Positions 23,652 to 30,496 of a DNA stretch of 38,804 nt are shown here, piece by piece (the stretch's first letter is position 1; the number at the start of each line of letters is the position of its first letter). Source of the stretch: an uncultured Acidobacteriota bacterium (lineage in GTDB: Bacteria > Acidobacteriota > Terriglobia > Terriglobales > Acidobacteriaceae). Below the pieces are notes generated by a model. The model made no database searches and was not told where the DNA came from. It was given only the letters and a program-made list of their open reading frames with translations. The translations under genes and the position numbers were made by a program. The stretch lies in the NCBI GenBank assembly GCA_903832295.1, contig CAILAZ010000237.1:1-38804 (forward strand), written 5' to 3'.

Positions 23652-23685
23652 TGCCCAACAGACGCGCGTTCACGTCTCTTGGGCA
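23652..23685 (-). other. Long hairpin in the leader of the late operon
   Basis: Arms TGCCCAACAGACG and CGTCTCTTGGGCA pair over 12 bp with one C/C mismatch, loop 8 bases. On the minus strand it is followed by TTTGTGATT, a poor U-tract. It may end early transcription, act as an attenuator, or be an operator. Confidence 0.6.
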
Positions 23686-23743
23686 CTCCTGCGATGATCG
23701 GCACGCAAACCGCCAGCGCACACGCTGGAAATTCCTCAAATCC

Positions 23744-23814
23744 AACCGCAACATCTCAACGCTAGAACACGCCAAAGCGAAACGCAACATTGGAAAAATC
23801 AAAAACCGCAACAT
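23744..23814 (-). repeat. Three iteron-like repeats
   Basis: ATGTTGCGGTT (minus strand) occurs at 23744-23754 and 23804-23814, and ATGTTGCGTTT at 23780-23790, spaced 36 and 24 bases, both multiples of 12. The AT-rich setting next to a replication-type gene fits an origin or operator array. Confidence 0.5.
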
Positions 23815-23949
23815 GAAATATGGAATAACCAAAATAAGTTCCACATGCGAAGCAAAAACCACCGCGTCAACGGAAGATTTCCACAAAGAGGCTAAGTGAT
23901 GCGGAATCAAAGAAACGGGAGTCAAGTACGTAAATCCCCAAACAAAGGC

Positions 23950-24828
23950 TTAGAAGCAGCCCACCCGCGCTGCCCTTCGCCGCTCGATCTTCGCCTCGTC
24001 CCAACCCCACAGCCGGTCATCGCGCCATATCCCCAGCGAGAAAAACTTCCCCGGCCCGTAGTGCACCCGCAGCAGCTCGCCATTCGTGCAGTAGCTCCGC
24101 CAGGACTGCGACATCGCTTCCGCAGTCGCCTCCGGCTCCGTGTCCTTTGCCGCATAGTCCTGCGCCATCACCTGGCGGATCACCCGCCGCAACCGCTTCT
24201 CCACAAACCCGCACCCCTCCATCACCAGCTGCGCCGCCGCATCCATCCTGCGCACCAGCCCGGCATCCGCCTGGCCTCCGAGCGTGGAATCGCTTGACGC
24301 ACCCCGGCACTCATCGATCGGCACCAGGTTTCCCGCTTCCGCCCCCCGCGCTTGCGTGGGGGGTTGGGGGGAGAGTTCTTGTTCTTGTTGACGTTTACGT
24401 TCTTCCTTATATGCGGTGCCGTTTCTGTCCCCCTTTTGCCCCCCTTTTGCCCCCCTTTTGTCAAAAAAAAGGGGGACATTCTGACCCCCTTTTTCCGTGC
24501 TTTCCCGCTCCTGCTTCTCCGCCGTCAAACGGTCCAGCACGCAGAAACGGTAGAAGGTTCGCACGCCCCGTCCCTGCGTTACCGGACGCGACCGCTCGAT
24601 CACGCCCTTGCGCTCCAGCGCGTTCAACGCGCGCCGGCAGCTGCGCTCATCCATCAGCGACTCCGAGGCCAGGGACTCCACGCTCGGATACGTATCCAGC
24701 CCCATTTTGTCTTGGTGATAGTCCGCCAGCGCATACAGCACCAGCTTCTCCAGCTTCGCAATGCTCTCCCCATTGGGACACACCCGCAGCTCCTTCACGT
24801 AGCACACAGCACGCACACTCAACCGCAT
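23950..24828 (-). CDS. Winged-helix replication initiator-like protein
   Basis: 292 residues from ATG 24828 (a longer frame from 24924 overlaps the previous gene and looks non-coding). The N-terminal domain (about 18-95) is a winged helix of the phage replication type: KLVLYALADYHQDKMGLDTY, then SVESLASESLMDERSCRRAL and ALERKGVIERSRPVTQGRG. A charged low-complexity linker (about 110-165) is encoded by G/C homopolymer DNA with hairpins. The C-terminal domain (QADAGLVRRMDAAAQLVMEG to the end) is helical. It is last in the early operon, next to the iteron region, fitting an O/DnaD-like initiator. No helicase partner found. Confidence 0.6.
   Translation of the reverse strand: MRLSVRAVCYVKELRVCPNGESIAKLEKLVLYALADYHQDKMGLDTYPSVESLASESLMDERSCRRALNALERKGVIERSRPVTQGRGVRTFYRFCVLDRLTAEKQERESTEKGGQNVPLFFDKRGAKGGQKGDRNGTAYKEERKRQQEQELSPQPPTQARGAEAGNLVPIDECRGASSDSTLGGQADAGLVRRMDAAAQLVMEGCGFVEKRLRRVIRQVMAQDYAAKDTEPEATAEAMSQSWRSYCTNGELLRVHYGPGKFFSLGIWRDDRLWGWDEAKIERRRAARVGCF
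24342..24475. repeat. G/C-homopolymer repeats and hairpins inside the replication gene
   Basis: CCCCCC (24342-24347) and GGGGGG (24358-24363) form a tight hairpin, followed by a second GGGGGG. Then three direct repeats of CCCCCTTTTG lie at about 24429-24460, the last forming a 9-bp stem with AAAAGGGGG at 24467-24475. Reminiscent of origins located inside initiator genes. Confidence 0.6.
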
Positions 24829-24886
24829 CTCCTCCGCCGTTGACCCACCCGCGTCCCCAGCCCCACTCCCATCACTTGCCCAGCCC

Positions 24887-25198
24887 CTAACCCTGCTTTG
24901 CCGCCCTGCGCTGCAACCGGTCAATCTCAGCGGCGATCAAGGCACCCGCCTTGACCAGGTTGCGAATCGGATCTGGAGACGGCTTCCACCACTCGGGTGA
25001 CTGCGGCGCCAGTTCCCGCCATGTCGCAGGGCGGCAAAGCAGGGCCGGGTCCAGTAGCTGGATACACGCCATGCCCGCATAGAAGAGAGCCGCATCCAAC
25101 ATCTCGCAGCTCCCATACGCATCGTCATGTTGCGCGGTAAACCCCTCCTGCCAGATTTGCCGCGTCCTCTCGTTGTCAATCATCTGCGATCCATTCAT
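24887..25198 (-). CDS. Conserved phage protein with WWKPS motif (103 aa)
   Basis: 103 residues; AAGGAGGAAGC precedes ATG 25198. WQEGFTAQHDDAYGSCEML, SPEWWKPSPDPIRNLVKAGA and LIAAEIDRLQRR are hallmarks of a small helical protein family seen in many phage early regions. Function not established. Its codon use is less GC-rich than in the late genes. Confidence 0.7.
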   Translation of the reverse strand: MNGSQMIDNERTRQIWQEGFTAQHDDAYGSCEMLDAALFYAGMACIQLLDPALLCRPATWRELAPQSPEWWKPSPDPIRNLVKAGALIAAEIDRLQRRAAKQG

Positions 25199-25296
25199 GC
25201 TTCCTCCTTCTCGCCCTCTGCGCGGGCGGCGATGATATTGTCAAAGTCCGAGCGATTCGATGCCAGTTGTCTCTCACGGATTGGGAATTATGTCTT

Positions 25297-25632
25297 TTAC
25301 TCCCTGTATCCGATTTGCTCCGATTTAGCCTCGAAAACCTTTTTCACCGCGTCTTCGAGGTCGATGTCGTAAGACTGGCAAAGTAAATCGAGATACACGT
25401 AAGCATCAGCGAGTTCCGATGAAAACTTCTCCCTCAACTGCTCTGGCGTTTCTTTGTTGCCAGGGATGCCGTCCCGCACACGATTGAGTTTTTTCAAGAC
25501 GTTAGCTGCTTCGCCAAGTTCTCCCAATACTGCAACCATCCAGTCAGACCCGCTCCACGAATTCAAACGGTGATTGAATCCGTTAGGAGACTCGCACCGC
25601 AGACGATTTCTTTCAGAAAACTGCTTGTTCAT
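25297..25632 (-). CDS. MazG-like nucleotide pyrophosphohydrolase
   Basis: 111 residues; AAGGAGGGGAACA precedes ATG 25632. The all-alpha NTP-pyrophosphatase pattern is visible: Glu38 and Glu41 in GELGEAANVL, then Glu73 and Asp76 in SSELADAYVYLDLL, and a closing helix DLEDAVKKVFEAKSEQIG. Such enzymes hydrolyse (d)NTPs or ppGpp-type nucleotides, and phages use them to adjust nucleotide pools or stress signals. It overlaps the previous small gene. GC content is lower than in the late genes. Substrate unknown. Confidence 0.75.
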   Translation of the reverse strand: MNKQFSERNRLRCESPNGFNHRLNSWSGSDWMVAVLGELGEAANVLKKLNRVRDGIPGNKETPEQLREKFSSELADAYVYLDLLCQSYDIDLEDAVKKVFEAKSEQIGYRE

Positions 25633-25828
25633 TGTTCCCCTCCTTCAAGGGAGTTAAAGGGATAATTCCCCACGGATTCCCCTCCTCACTCTTCGCTAGT
25701 ATTTCCTCCCCAACTGGGCACAGGCTAAACGGGTGGTTGCGGCACTGTTCGCACACGTCAAGGTGATCGTGGAATCCCCTTCGAAGGTCAGTATGTGTCG
25801 CCATTATTTCCGCGTATGTCTTTCTCAC
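25613..25828 (-). CDS. Small Cys-motif protein (71 aa)
   Basis: 71 residues from GTG 25828, which overlaps the previous stop (GTGA). It has DHLDVCEQCRNHPFSLCPVG, a C-x2-C-x7-C cluster typical of small zinc-binding phage proteins, followed by GEEILAKSEEG. Function unknown. An internal ATG at codon 9 is an alternative start. Confidence 0.55.
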   Translation of the reverse strand: MRKTYAEIMATHTDLRRGFHDHLDVCEQCRNHPFSLCPVGEEILAKSEEGNPWGIIPLTPLKEGNNEQAVF

Positions 25829-25983
25829 TTCCCCTGCTTCAGCTTGGCAAGCTCTTTGCGCAGCGTGTCACACTCCGCCGTAATCTCGTTGATTTCCAAC
25901 TTCAGCCTGTAGATGAGGCCAGCCACTACCCACGCGAACAGCGCCGTTCCAATCGCCAAGGAATTAAAGGCAACTTCATACAT
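25825..25983 (-). CDS. Single-span membrane mini-protein (52 aa)
   Basis: 52 residues, ATG 25983 with GGAGG 6 bases upstream; overlaps the preceding and following genes. Residues about 8-26 (SLAIGTALFAWVVAGLIY) form a membrane span, then a charged heptad helix LKLEINEITAECDTLRKEL. N-terminal anchor plus coiled coil is common in phage envelope or exclusion proteins. Role unknown. Confidence 0.6.
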   Translation of the reverse strand: MYEVAFNSLAIGTALFAWVVAGLIYRLKLEINEITAECDTLRKELAKLKQGK

Positions 25984-26203
25984 CGCTTGCCTCCTTCATG
26001 CCCCGCCTCAGCTCGTCAAGCTCGGCTTGTAGTTTGGTGAGGATGCGGTCGTAGATAGCCAAGCAACCGCAGTCCCCTGGATGGTCGTGGCCAGGGCCTC
26101 TATCGTTTCTCACGATGCAAATCTCCTCCTTCTTCAGCCGAATCCTCTCCTCGCGCTTTATGGTGAAGACATAGGCCTCTCTGAAATCATCCCTTTCGCT
26201 CAT
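25976..26203 (-). CDS. Small charged protein (75 aa)
   Basis: 75 residues from ATG 26203. Mostly charged helices with a short loop GPGHDHPGDCGCLAIYDR holding two His and two Cys that could bind a metal. A longer frame to 26233 exists. It overlaps the membrane mini-protein by 8 bases. Function unknown. Confidence 0.5.
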   Translation of the reverse strand: MSERDDFREAYVFTIKREERIRLKKEEICIVRNDRGPGHDHPGDCGCLAIYDRILTKLQAELDELRRGMKEASDV

Positions 26204-26213
26204 ACGCCCGCCC

Positions 26214-26765
26214 TTACAGCCGGTTCCCGGCAATCAACTGACCAACCTGCTTGCACCACTCCACGTGGTCGTCCCACTTGCTGCGCTTGATGACACACCC
26301 GCAGTCTTCGCAGCCAATCTCCCCGCCAATGTCGTTGATTGTGGGAACCGCTGGTGTGGGTTGTGGAAGGGTTCGGACATAATGCCTGCACTTGGATACC
26401 TTTGCGCCTACTTCGTACTCGGTTGGTGCGCCGCAGATATAGCACATGGTCGTCTCCATGGGCGGCTGCGGGTGAGCAAGACGTGCGAGTATGCTGCTCT
26501 CAGCTTTTAGCCAACTAACGTCAGTGGAAAACGGCTTCAACTCTTCGAGCACAATTTTCAGCACCCACTCAGTCTGGTCTGCCCGTATCAGCGGCTCTAC
26601 TGCGGCGTTGTGGGCCGCTGCGCTCCGAAGGTATCCGTTACGCATACCCGCAGTAGCCGTAGCCCAATCAGAGCCATCTTCTTCAAACGCAGCCTTCGCG
26701 CCAATCTCGTACAGTTCGTCTTGATTCAACTCACCCCTCCTCTTAAGCCTTTCCCCCACACCCAT
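26214..26765 (-). CDS. Cys-rich protein with two zinc motifs (183 aa)
   Basis: 183 residues if it starts at ATG 26765 (TAATG overlap with the previous stop). A TTG at 26729 has AGGAGG at ideal distance and may be the true start (171 aa). The N-terminal half is helical; the C-terminal half has CYICG then KCRH, and CEDCGC then HVEWC, two treble-clef-like zinc sites. No family recognised; nucleic-acid binding is plausible. Confidence 0.55.
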   Translation of the reverse strand: MGVGERLKRRGELNQDELYEIGAKAAFEEDGSDWATATAGMRNGYLRSAAAHNAAVEPLIRADQTEWVLKIVLEELKPFSTDVSWLKAESSILARLAHPQPPMETTMCYICGAPTEYEVGAKVSKCRHYVRTLPQPTPAVPTINDIGGEIGCEDCGCVIKRSKWDDHVEWCKQVGQLIAGNRL

Positions 26766-26971
26766 TACGCCGTCCGCGTCACCCGCACCAGCCCGACCGC
26801 CAGCGTCCGCAGACTGTAGCTGTGCCCGTACCTCTTGCCATACTTCCAGGCCATCTGGCCCAGGCTGCCGTGATGATTCGCCGACCTGGGCGCGTCAAAG
26901 TGCTGCCCCACCGCCATCAGCCCAAACGGATATTTCTTGGGCCGTCCCCTCTTCGGCTCCGCATCCCTCAT
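26765..26971 (-). CDS. Small basic DNA-binding-like protein (68 aa)
   Basis: 68 residues from ATG 26971, overlapping the previous stop (ATGA). It has [20 protein letters not shown]: an AT-hook-like RGRPKK followed by the YPF-x-LMAVGQ-x-F pattern of a small phage DNA-binding family, then [19 protein letters not shown]. Probably binds DNA; specific target unknown. Confidence 0.6.
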   Translation of the reverse strand: MRDAEPKRGRPKKYPFGLMAVGQHFDAPRSANHHGSLGQMAWKYGKRYGHSYSLRTLAVGLVRVTRTA

Positions 26972-27180
26972 CGCAGATTCCTCCGCACCATCAGCACCGC
27001 CGCCGTCATCGCAAAGCCGCCCACAAACTCCCGCAGCCCCGTCGCCCGCACGTCCAGCAACTCGAGCCCCGCCACCAGCATCTCGGCATAGCAGTTGCGG
27101 CACCCCTCGCTCACCCGGCTGCACCCATAAATCGGATTCCACGTCGAATCCGTCCACTCAATCCCCGTCACCTTCCCCAT
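26968..27180 (-). CDS. Truncated Gp37/Gp68-family (DUF5131-like) protein
   Basis: 70 residues from ATG 27180, linked by ATGA overlaps on both sides. Residues 6-32 match the start of the phage Gp37/Gp68 family: [15 protein letters not shown], then [10 protein letters not shown], with Cys20, Cys27 and Cys30 in the family's cysteine cluster. Full members run to roughly 200-300 residues; here the family match stops at residue 33 and a different 37-residue helical, partly hydrophobic tail follows. Third-position G/C is high throughout, so the tail is coding. Likely a deletion or fusion product that is still translated. Confidence 0.6.
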   Translation of the reverse strand: MGKVTGIEWTDSTWNPIYGCSRVSEGCRNCYAEMLVAGLELLDVRATGLREFVGGFAMTAAVLMVRRNLR

Positions 27181-27446
27181 CACGCCCCCTTTCGCCCCTT
27201 CGCTTCCCGCTTCCGCTGCGCAGCCTGCCACTCTTCCCGGCTCCGCCGCAGCCCTCCCAGCAACTTCGGCACGTCCTGCCATAGCCGGTCATGCACATCC
27301 ATCACGTCGATCAGCCCATCGGCCGCCAGCGTCCCGTCCCCCGCGCGGATCACCACCACCACCAGCGCGTCGGCCTCCTTGCGCAACCACTCCGCCGCCG
27401 CCTCCAGGCTGTGCGCGCTCGTCATGTCCCACTTGCGCTCCGCCAT
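27180..27446 (-). CDS. Small helical protein (88 aa)
   Basis: 88 residues: [20 protein letters not shown], a [20 protein letters not shown] segment and a charged C-terminal helix ([16 protein letters not shown]). Linked by ATGA to the truncated Gp37/Gp68 gene. No family recognised. Confidence 0.5.
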   Translation of the reverse strand: MAERKWDMTSAHSLEAAAEWLRKEADALVVVVIRAGDGTLAADGLIDVMDVHDRLWQDVPKLLGGLRRSREEWQAAQRKREAKGRKGA

Positions 27447-27449
27447 CGG

Positions 27450-28691
27450 TCAGCTCTCCAGCGCATCCCGCCAGTACATCGCCTTCTCCGCCAGGCTCAG
27501 CTGAGCCCACCAGCGGTCCAGCTTCGCCGGCGTGCACATCACCAGCATGTTCAACTCCAGATAATCCGGGGCCTGAGCCGGCACGCTCAGCGCCGCGATC
27601 CGCTCGCTCACATCAACAATGTCGATCGCGTTGGCTCCCACATCCGGCAGCCGCTCCATCACCTGGGCCATCTGCTCCGCGCTGGGAGCCTTGTCTCCCG
27701 CGTTGCCTTCCACTTTGACCGCCGCCTTCTTCGCCACCGGCTCAAAGCGTTCCGGCACCGAACCCAGCGCCTTCCCCTTGCGGTACTTCGTCACGTAGTA
27801 CGCGCACGTCTTATGGGGAATCCCCAGATCCAGCGCGATCTTGTACGCCGAATCCTTCTCCGCCCGCGCCTTGATCTTGTCCTTGACCCCATCGGTAATC
27901 CGCACCGTCTTTTTCACTGTCCCCTCCTTCTTTACTTCCCCGTCTACAACCCCGGCCGCCATCAGCGCCTCCAACTCTTCCAGATCCTCGCTCCTAGCCT
28001 CCGTGCTGTTCATCCACATCCGCTCCGCCTCGCGCCGCGTCGCCGCCCTCGGCCGCTCCACATACCCGGCTTTCGCCCGCACCACACGGCGCACCTCGTA
28101 GGGCATCAGCCTGCCCACCTTCACCACCGGCGCGACCCGCTGCGACGCGTCCACCGGAGTCACGTTCCGCACCACGCTGCACGGCCGGTCGTACCGCGAC
28201 AGCACGGCGTCTTCTCCGGCCTCCGCCGCCTGCGCCACACTGCAGGGCTCACCCGCCGCGCACGCCGCGCAAATCGCCACATCCAGCCCGTCTCCCACCC
28301 AGTACCGCCGCGCCTGGCAGTAGTGGCCCGCCTGTCCGCACCAGTCACACGCCGTGCCCGCCGCCGGACGCTCATCCGCCGCCACCAGCATCCCCTCAGC
28401 CACAGCCGGACGCATCCACGCCACTACCAGCTCCGCCCCGGCCTCCTCCAACTGCTCGGCACCCGTCGACCGCCGCGCCACCTGGACCGGCCCCGTCAGA
28501 CGCGGAGCACGGTCGTGCGGCTGCTCCGCCTGCACGCCCAGCTTCATCGCCCTGTGCTGTACCGAGTTGCTTGTCCGTCCCATCAGCATCCCCAAATCCG
28601 TTGCGCTCACCCGCTCATAATTCAGCCGGATGCGGCTGTCTTCCGCCGCCGTCCACTCGCGATACTCCCGCGTCACCCGCGCTCCCAACAT
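27450..28691 (-). CDS. Myb/SANT-type DNA-binding regulator (413 aa)
   Basis: 413 residues; GGAGGGGTAG precedes ATG 28691. Residues about 9-50 (REYREWTAAEDSRIRLNYER, then GMLMGRTSNSVQHRAMKLG) look like a SANT/Myb or GcrA-like DNA-binding domain. A zinc ribbon follows (CDWCG about 115-119, CAAC about 141-144). A second HTH-like segment (about 280-305, SAYKIALDLGIPHKTCAYYV) resembles a recombinase/transposase-type HTH. Likely an early transcription regulator. Two tandem hairpins precede it. Confidence 0.55.
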   Translation of the reverse strand: MLGARVTREYREWTAAEDSRIRLNYERVSATDLGMLMGRTSNSVQHRAMKLGVQAEQPHDRAPRLTGPVQVARRSTGAEQLEEAGAELVVAWMRPAVAEGMLVAADERPAAGTACDWCGQAGHYCQARRYWVGDGLDVAICAACAAGEPCSVAQAAEAGEDAVLSRYDRPCSVVRNVTPVDASQRVAPVVKVGRLMPYEVRRVVRAKAGYVERPRAATRREAERMWMNSTEARSEDLEELEALMAAGVVDGEVKKEGTVKKTVRITDGVKDKIKARAEKDSAYKIALDLGIPHKTCAYYVTKYRKGKALGSVPERFEPVAKKAAVKVEGNAGDKAPSAEQMAQVMERLPDVGANAIDIVDVSERIAALSVPAQAPDYLELNMLVMCTPAKLDRWWAQLSLAEKAMYWRDALES

Positions 28692-28708
28692 CTACCCCTC
28701 CAGGGATC

Positions 28709-28743
28709 CTGCGCGGCGGCCTCGCTCAAAAACCGCCGCGCAG
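28709..28743 (-). other. Perfect GC hairpin before the Myb-like gene
   Basis: Perfect 11-bp arms CTGCGCGGCGG (28709-28719) and CCGCCGCGCAG (28733-28743), 13-base loop. No U-tract. Second of a tandem pair. Confidence 0.6.
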
Positions 28744-28746
28744 CCC

Positions 28747-28776
28747 TTTCCAGCCGCCTCGAAGCCCGGCTGGAAA
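28747..28776 (-). other. Perfect hairpin one base after a stop codon
   Basis: Perfect 10-bp arms TTTCCAGCCG (28747-28756) and CGGCTGGAAA (28767-28776), 10-base loop, starting 1 base after the TAG of the 247-aa gene. No U-tract follows. Could protect the upstream mRNA or be an RNase site. Confidence 0.6.
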
Positions 28777-28777
28777 C

Positions 28778-29521
28778 CTAAGCGATGATCACAACGGGCC
28801 CGAGCTTCTCTTCGAGATACTTGCGAATGCTCCCAACCAGATACAGCTTCCACATCGCGTCTACCTCGAAAAGCGCAATCTGCGGCAGACCGTCCTTCAT
28901 GCCCTTCATCCGCAGCAGAAACTTTGCCTCGCAGGGATTGGCATCCCGGAAAGTCCGCCATGGAATCAGGGAAACCCCATCGGCCGGCAACTGCACCGTC
29001 CCTTTTGTGATCGTTCCCGACTTCACCGTGATCTCCTGCGAGATCCCGTCATCGGCAACCGCAACGCCCACGCCGCTGACGATCGTCGAGCACAGCTGCT
29101 GCACCATCACGGCCTGCTCGTTGAACAGGAAGCCTGCGCGGAATGCAAGCAAGAACGGCTCCGGCTCCAGATACTTGCCGAAAGGGAAAGGCGATTCTTC
29201 CTTGTGCGTGGCCACCACATATTCCCGCCGCACGCCGCATTCGTCCAGATCCAGCGCACACACCACCACGCGGAACGGGCTTTGAATGAGGACGGCCACC
29301 TTGGAGCCCAATTCATTCACATTCGCGGCGAACGCCGCACAAAGGCCGCTCAGCGTGTCCACTTCCAACGCGGGCCGCTTCCAGCGCAGGTCGACGGGCC
29401 GCACAACCTCGCCCAGCGTCCCGTCCGTGCGCACAGCATAGCTTGTTGACCCAATCAACACAGTCTGCGGATTCTTCGGAGTCTGGATTTCCGCCAGAAA
29501 TTTAAGAGCTTCAGCAATCAT
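28778..29521 (-). CDS. Early-region protein, possibly DUF2303-like (247 aa)
   Basis: 247 residues. Mixed alpha/beta: SYAVRTDGTLGEVVRPVDLR, a VDTLSGLCAAFAANVNELG segment, FGKYLEPEPFLLAFRAGFLF (about 130-150) and VQLPADGVSLIPWRTFRDAN. The layout and its pairing with a 126-aa gene resemble DUF2303-type phage proteins, but the match is from memory and weak. It lies in the early operon downstream of parB. Confidence 0.5.
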   Translation of the reverse strand: MIAEALKFLAEIQTPKNPQTVLIGSTSYAVRTDGTLGEVVRPVDLRWKRPALEVDTLSGLCAAFAANVNELGSKVAVLIQSPFRVVVCALDLDECGVRREYVVATHKEESPFPFGKYLEPEPFLLAFRAGFLFNEQAVMVQQLCSTIVSGVGVAVADDGISQEITVKSGTITKGTVQLPADGVSLIPWRTFRDANPCEAKFLLRMKGMKDGLPQIALFEVDAMWKLYLVGSIRKYLEEKLGPVVIIA

Positions 29522-29574
29522 TTCAGTTCCTTCCTCGTTTCACGATTAGACTGACACCACATTCCACCGCCAGA

Positions 29575-29955
29575 TCAGCTGCCCTGGCGAAACTCGATTG
29601 GGCTCGGCACTTCCTTCGGCTTTGCCGGCGTGAACAGAACCATCTGCCGCGGATCCGCATTAAAGGCTATCGGAGCGCCGCCCTCCGTCACACCCACAAA
29701 TAACTTCGACTTGTGCGTCTCGATCGGAGCCAGCTTGCAACTGCACTTGAACTCCGTTTCAACCACGGTCCGGTCCGAGTGAGGCTTGAGAATCAGCTTC
29801 AGCTCAACCGTGCGCGTCGCCGTCGCCGGCGTGTTAATGTCCTGGATGTTGGCCAAAGCCTTTTGCAGCTCAATGCCAAAACCCTCCGTCATGGCGCCGT
29901 CGTTCACCGTACTGAAGTCGATCGGCACCAGCTCCTTGGTTGGATCCATAGTCAT
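29575..29955 (-). CDS. Early-region protein (126 aa)
   Basis: 126 residues from ATG 29955 (GGAGGGAA upstream and ATGA overlap with the previous gene). Contains a helix GFGIELQKALANIQDIN, then strands TRTVELKLILKPHSDRTVVE and KCSCKLAP. The helix-then-strands pattern recalls a phage family found beside DUF2303-type genes. Function unknown. Confidence 0.55.
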   Translation of the reverse strand: MTMDPTKELVPIDFSTVNDGAMTEGFGIELQKALANIQDINTPATATRTVELKLILKPHSDRTVVETEFKCSCKLAPIETHKSKLFVGVTEGGAPIAFNADPRQMVLFTPAKPKEVPSPIEFRQGS

Positions 29956-30233
29956 TTCCCTCCTTCAAACCACTGCAAAATCGCAGCCCAAAACAACCCC
30001 GACACCAGCCCGCACAACGCCCAGCCCCCCACCACAATCGCCCAGTTCGGAGCGTTGCTCCACTCGATCCGCCGCCACCACGGCAGGCGCGGCGCAATGC
30101 GCCGGTTCAGCGAGAAATCCCAAAAGCTGTCCAGCGCGTCAATCTCCTCCTGGCACCGCCGGCACATTCCACCCGGCAGCTCCGCCTCACGCGCGCATCC
30201 CGCCCGGCAGGGCATCCGCAACAGTCCGATCAT
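29952..30233 (-). CDS. Membrane protein with N-terminal Cys cluster (93 aa)
   Basis: 93 residues. The N-terminus has CRAGC and CRRC (four Cys, about 9-27), then a helix, then one membrane span near residues 65-85 (WAIVVGGWALCGLVSGLFWA). Linked by ATGA overlaps to both neighbours. Possibly a membrane-tethered zinc protein. Function unknown. Confidence 0.6.
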   Translation of the reverse strand: MIGLLRMPCRAGCAREAELPGGMCRRCQEEIDALDSFWDFSLNRRIAPRLPWWRRIEWSNAPNWAIVVGGWALCGLVSGLFWAAILQWFEGGK

Positions 30234-30496
30234 CGCGCCACCTTCTTTTTCGGCTTGTTCCCCCGCCGAATCGCGTCATGCACATCCGCGGAACTCATGC
30301 GCCGCTCCGCCTTCTCCCGCGCCGCCTTTGCCCGGTTCTCCGCCTTCACCGCTTCAAACTTCCGCACACACCCCGGATTGGTGCACACTGTCCGCGTCGC
30401 CTCGTACCAGCTGCACGGATCACCCGTCGGCAACGTACAGGCATCCTCTTCCGTGCACCCGCAATACCGGCACACCTTGGGCCGCATCAACGTCAT
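30230..30496 (-). CDS. Small zinc-finger phage protein (88 aa)
   Basis: 88 residues from ATG 30496, overlapping the parB stop (ATGA). CRYCGCTEEDAC, then PCSWYE and CTNPGC form a six-Cys cluster seen in a common family of small phage zinc proteins. The C-terminal half is a highly basic helix ending KPKKKVAR. Nucleic-acid binding is likely. Confidence 0.65.
   Translation of the reverse strand: MTLMRPKVCRYCGCTEEDACTLPTGDPCSWYEATRTVCTNPGCVRKFEAVKAENRAKAAREKAERRMSSADVHDAIRRGNKPKKKVAR

Larger units (their letters stand above)
23632..23949 (-). promoter_or_regulatory. Non-coding control region between early and late genes
   Basis: 318 bases, visibly more AT-rich than its surroundings, with no plausible gene on either strand. 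It holds a 34-base hairpin (23652-23685), three iteron-like repeats (23744-23814) and several GGAA/TTCC near-palindromes. Minus-strand TTGACT (near 23924) and TTGACG (near 23862) could be -35 boxes but lack convincing -10 boxes. Likely roles: late promoter/operator, replication origin, or both. Confidence 0.5.

Noticed and set aside
23236..23925. Longer version of the 131-aa gene starting at 23925
   Set aside because: The extra 98 codons run through AT-rich repeats and a hairpin and look non-coding; a good ribosome-binding site precedes 23631.
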